DNA from: Pseudomonas helleri
GTDB taxonomy: Bacteria; Pseudomonadota; Gammaproteobacteria; Pseudomonadales; Pseudomonadaceae
DNA: 64,000 bases
Assembly (NCBI RefSeq): GCF_001043025.1
Contig: NZ_JYLD01000001.1
Span: 434,001-498,000 of the forward strand
Reading direction: 5' to 3'
Each line of letters starts with the position of its first letter. Positions within the stretch are counted from its first letter, which is position 1. A model generated the notes under the pieces. The model saw only the letters and a list, made by a program, of their open reading frames with translations, was not told the origin of the DNA and did not search any database. The position numbers were made by a program, and so were the translations under genes. This document shows positions 63,402 through 64,000 of this stretch, piece after piece.

Positions 63402-64000
63402 ATGAAGCACGTAAAGCTCCTGAGCTACTTTGTCGCTGTCGCTCACCATCGTTCCATCAGAGAAGCTGCCAACTTTCTTCACCTGACTTCGTCGGCATTA
63501 AACCGGCACATTCTCGATCTTGAAGAAGAGTTGAGCGCCCCGCTGTTCGAGCGCCACGCACGGGGTGTGCGTTTAAGCGCTGCGGGTGAGACCTACCTTG
63601 CCTACGCCAAAAAAGCCTTGTGCGACGCTGAGGACGCTCATTCAAGCATTAGAGAGCTTGAAGGGCTCAAGCGCGGTCACATCAAAATCGCTGCAGTGGC
63701 GGCGATTGCAGATGTTCATTTGATTGACCTGATTGCAACGTTCCAGACCCAGTATCCGAAGGTCAGCTTTGCTGTGAAGGTCGCCGGCGCAGATAAAGTG
63801 GTCGATGCCGTCGTCGACAATGACTGCGACCTGGGGTTGGCTTTCAACCCCTCGCAGAATGCTGATTTTCATGAACTTGCCCAGGCCCCCTACTCCATCC
63901 ACGCGCTGGTGAAACGCGATCACGTCCTGGCGAGCGCTGAGTCCATTTCGATTTCATCAACAGCAGACTATCCATTGGCGCTGGCCGACACCTCCTGGGG
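63402..64000 (+). CDS. LysR-type regulator, likely AtzR-like (partial, runs off the right end)
   Basis: From ATG 63402 (after AGGTGG) an open frame continues to the window edge, so at least 199 residues are seen. The N-terminal winged helix (YFVAVAHHRSIREAANFLHLTSSALNRHILDLEEEL) is LysR-like, followed by the start of the effector domain (GHIKIAAVAAIADVHLIDLI). A divergent LysR gene next to the ring-opening gene matches atzR–atzD, in which AtzR activates the cyanurate operon under nitrogen limitation with cyanuric acid as inducer. Confidence 0.85.
   Translation, partial: MKHVKLLSYFVAVAHHRSIREAANFLHLTSSALNRHILDLEEELSAPLFERHARGVRLSAAGETYLAYAKKALCDAEDAHSSIRELEGLKRGHIKIAAVAAIADVHLIDLIATFQTQYPKVSFAVKVAGADKVVDAVVDNDCDLGLAFNPSQNADFHELAQAPYSIHALVKRDHVLASAESISISSTADYPLALADTSW

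Overview
The window is chromosomal DNA of a Pseudomonas (fluorescens/fragi-like lineage, judged from the mutY–yggX–tRNA-Phe order, REP elements of the 'TGTAGGAGCGAGCTTG' type, a DUF6124 gene with its long leader, and the bphO–bphP and OprD-family genes). Core genes are GC-rich; two stretches (about 0.6–20.5 kb and 47.2–55.2 kb) are visibly richer in A+T and hold mobile and defence genes.

Region 1 (1–681) is core: the end of mutY, yggX and tRNA-Phe(GAA). Region 2 (637–20526) is an integrated element. The last 45 bases of tRNA-Phe are repeated exactly at 20482–20526 (attL/attR). Its main cargo is one cluster (1975–11073): a small excisionase-like HTH protein, an SNF2-type helicase with a damaged phospholipase-D-like N-terminus, a DUF4391 protein, and the Mod and Res subunits of a type III restriction-modification system. 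The rest holds conjugation/phage-like unknowns, two tyrosine recombinases, a DUF927 ATPase and an LRAT-fold protein.

Region 3 (20.5–30.0 kb) has a Panacea-type antitoxin with a probable toxin partner, an alpha/beta hydrolase, a DUF6124 gene, a YhcG-type nuclease, a DUF1272 protein, heme oxygenase and bacteriophytochrome (biliverdin synthesis overlapping its photoreceptor kinase), and a GabP-type permease. Region 4 (30.5–39.1 kb) has a basic/polar amino-acid ABC importer followed by a methyltransferase, then periplasmic HiuH and a heme-binding-fold protein divergent from a two-component system with a CusR/HprR-type box between them, then an XRE–PAS–PAS regulator.

Region 5 (39.2–47.1 kb) is a carnitine catabolic cluster: CntB reductase, semialdehyde dehydrogenase, CntA oxygenase with the diagnostic Glu205, a BCCT carrier, D-malate dehydrogenase and DmlR. 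Read together: L-carnitine goes to trimethylamine plus malic semialdehyde, then (R)-malate, then pyruvate. The stereochemistry explains why a D-malate enzyme sits here.

Region 6 (47.1–55.2 kb), just after tRNA-Thr(TGT), is a defence-type island: an AAA ATPase paired with a small PD-(D/E)xK-like protein, a decayed integrase, and a three-gene ABC-three-component system (Rad50-like ATPase, middle component, nuclease-like effector).

Region 7 (55.3–64.0 kb) is a cyanuric-acid/barbiturate-type nitrogen-scavenging operon: ring-opening amidohydrolase, AtzF, AtzG, AtzE, AtzH, NCS2 permease, and an OprD porin, with a divergent LysR gene running off the right edge.
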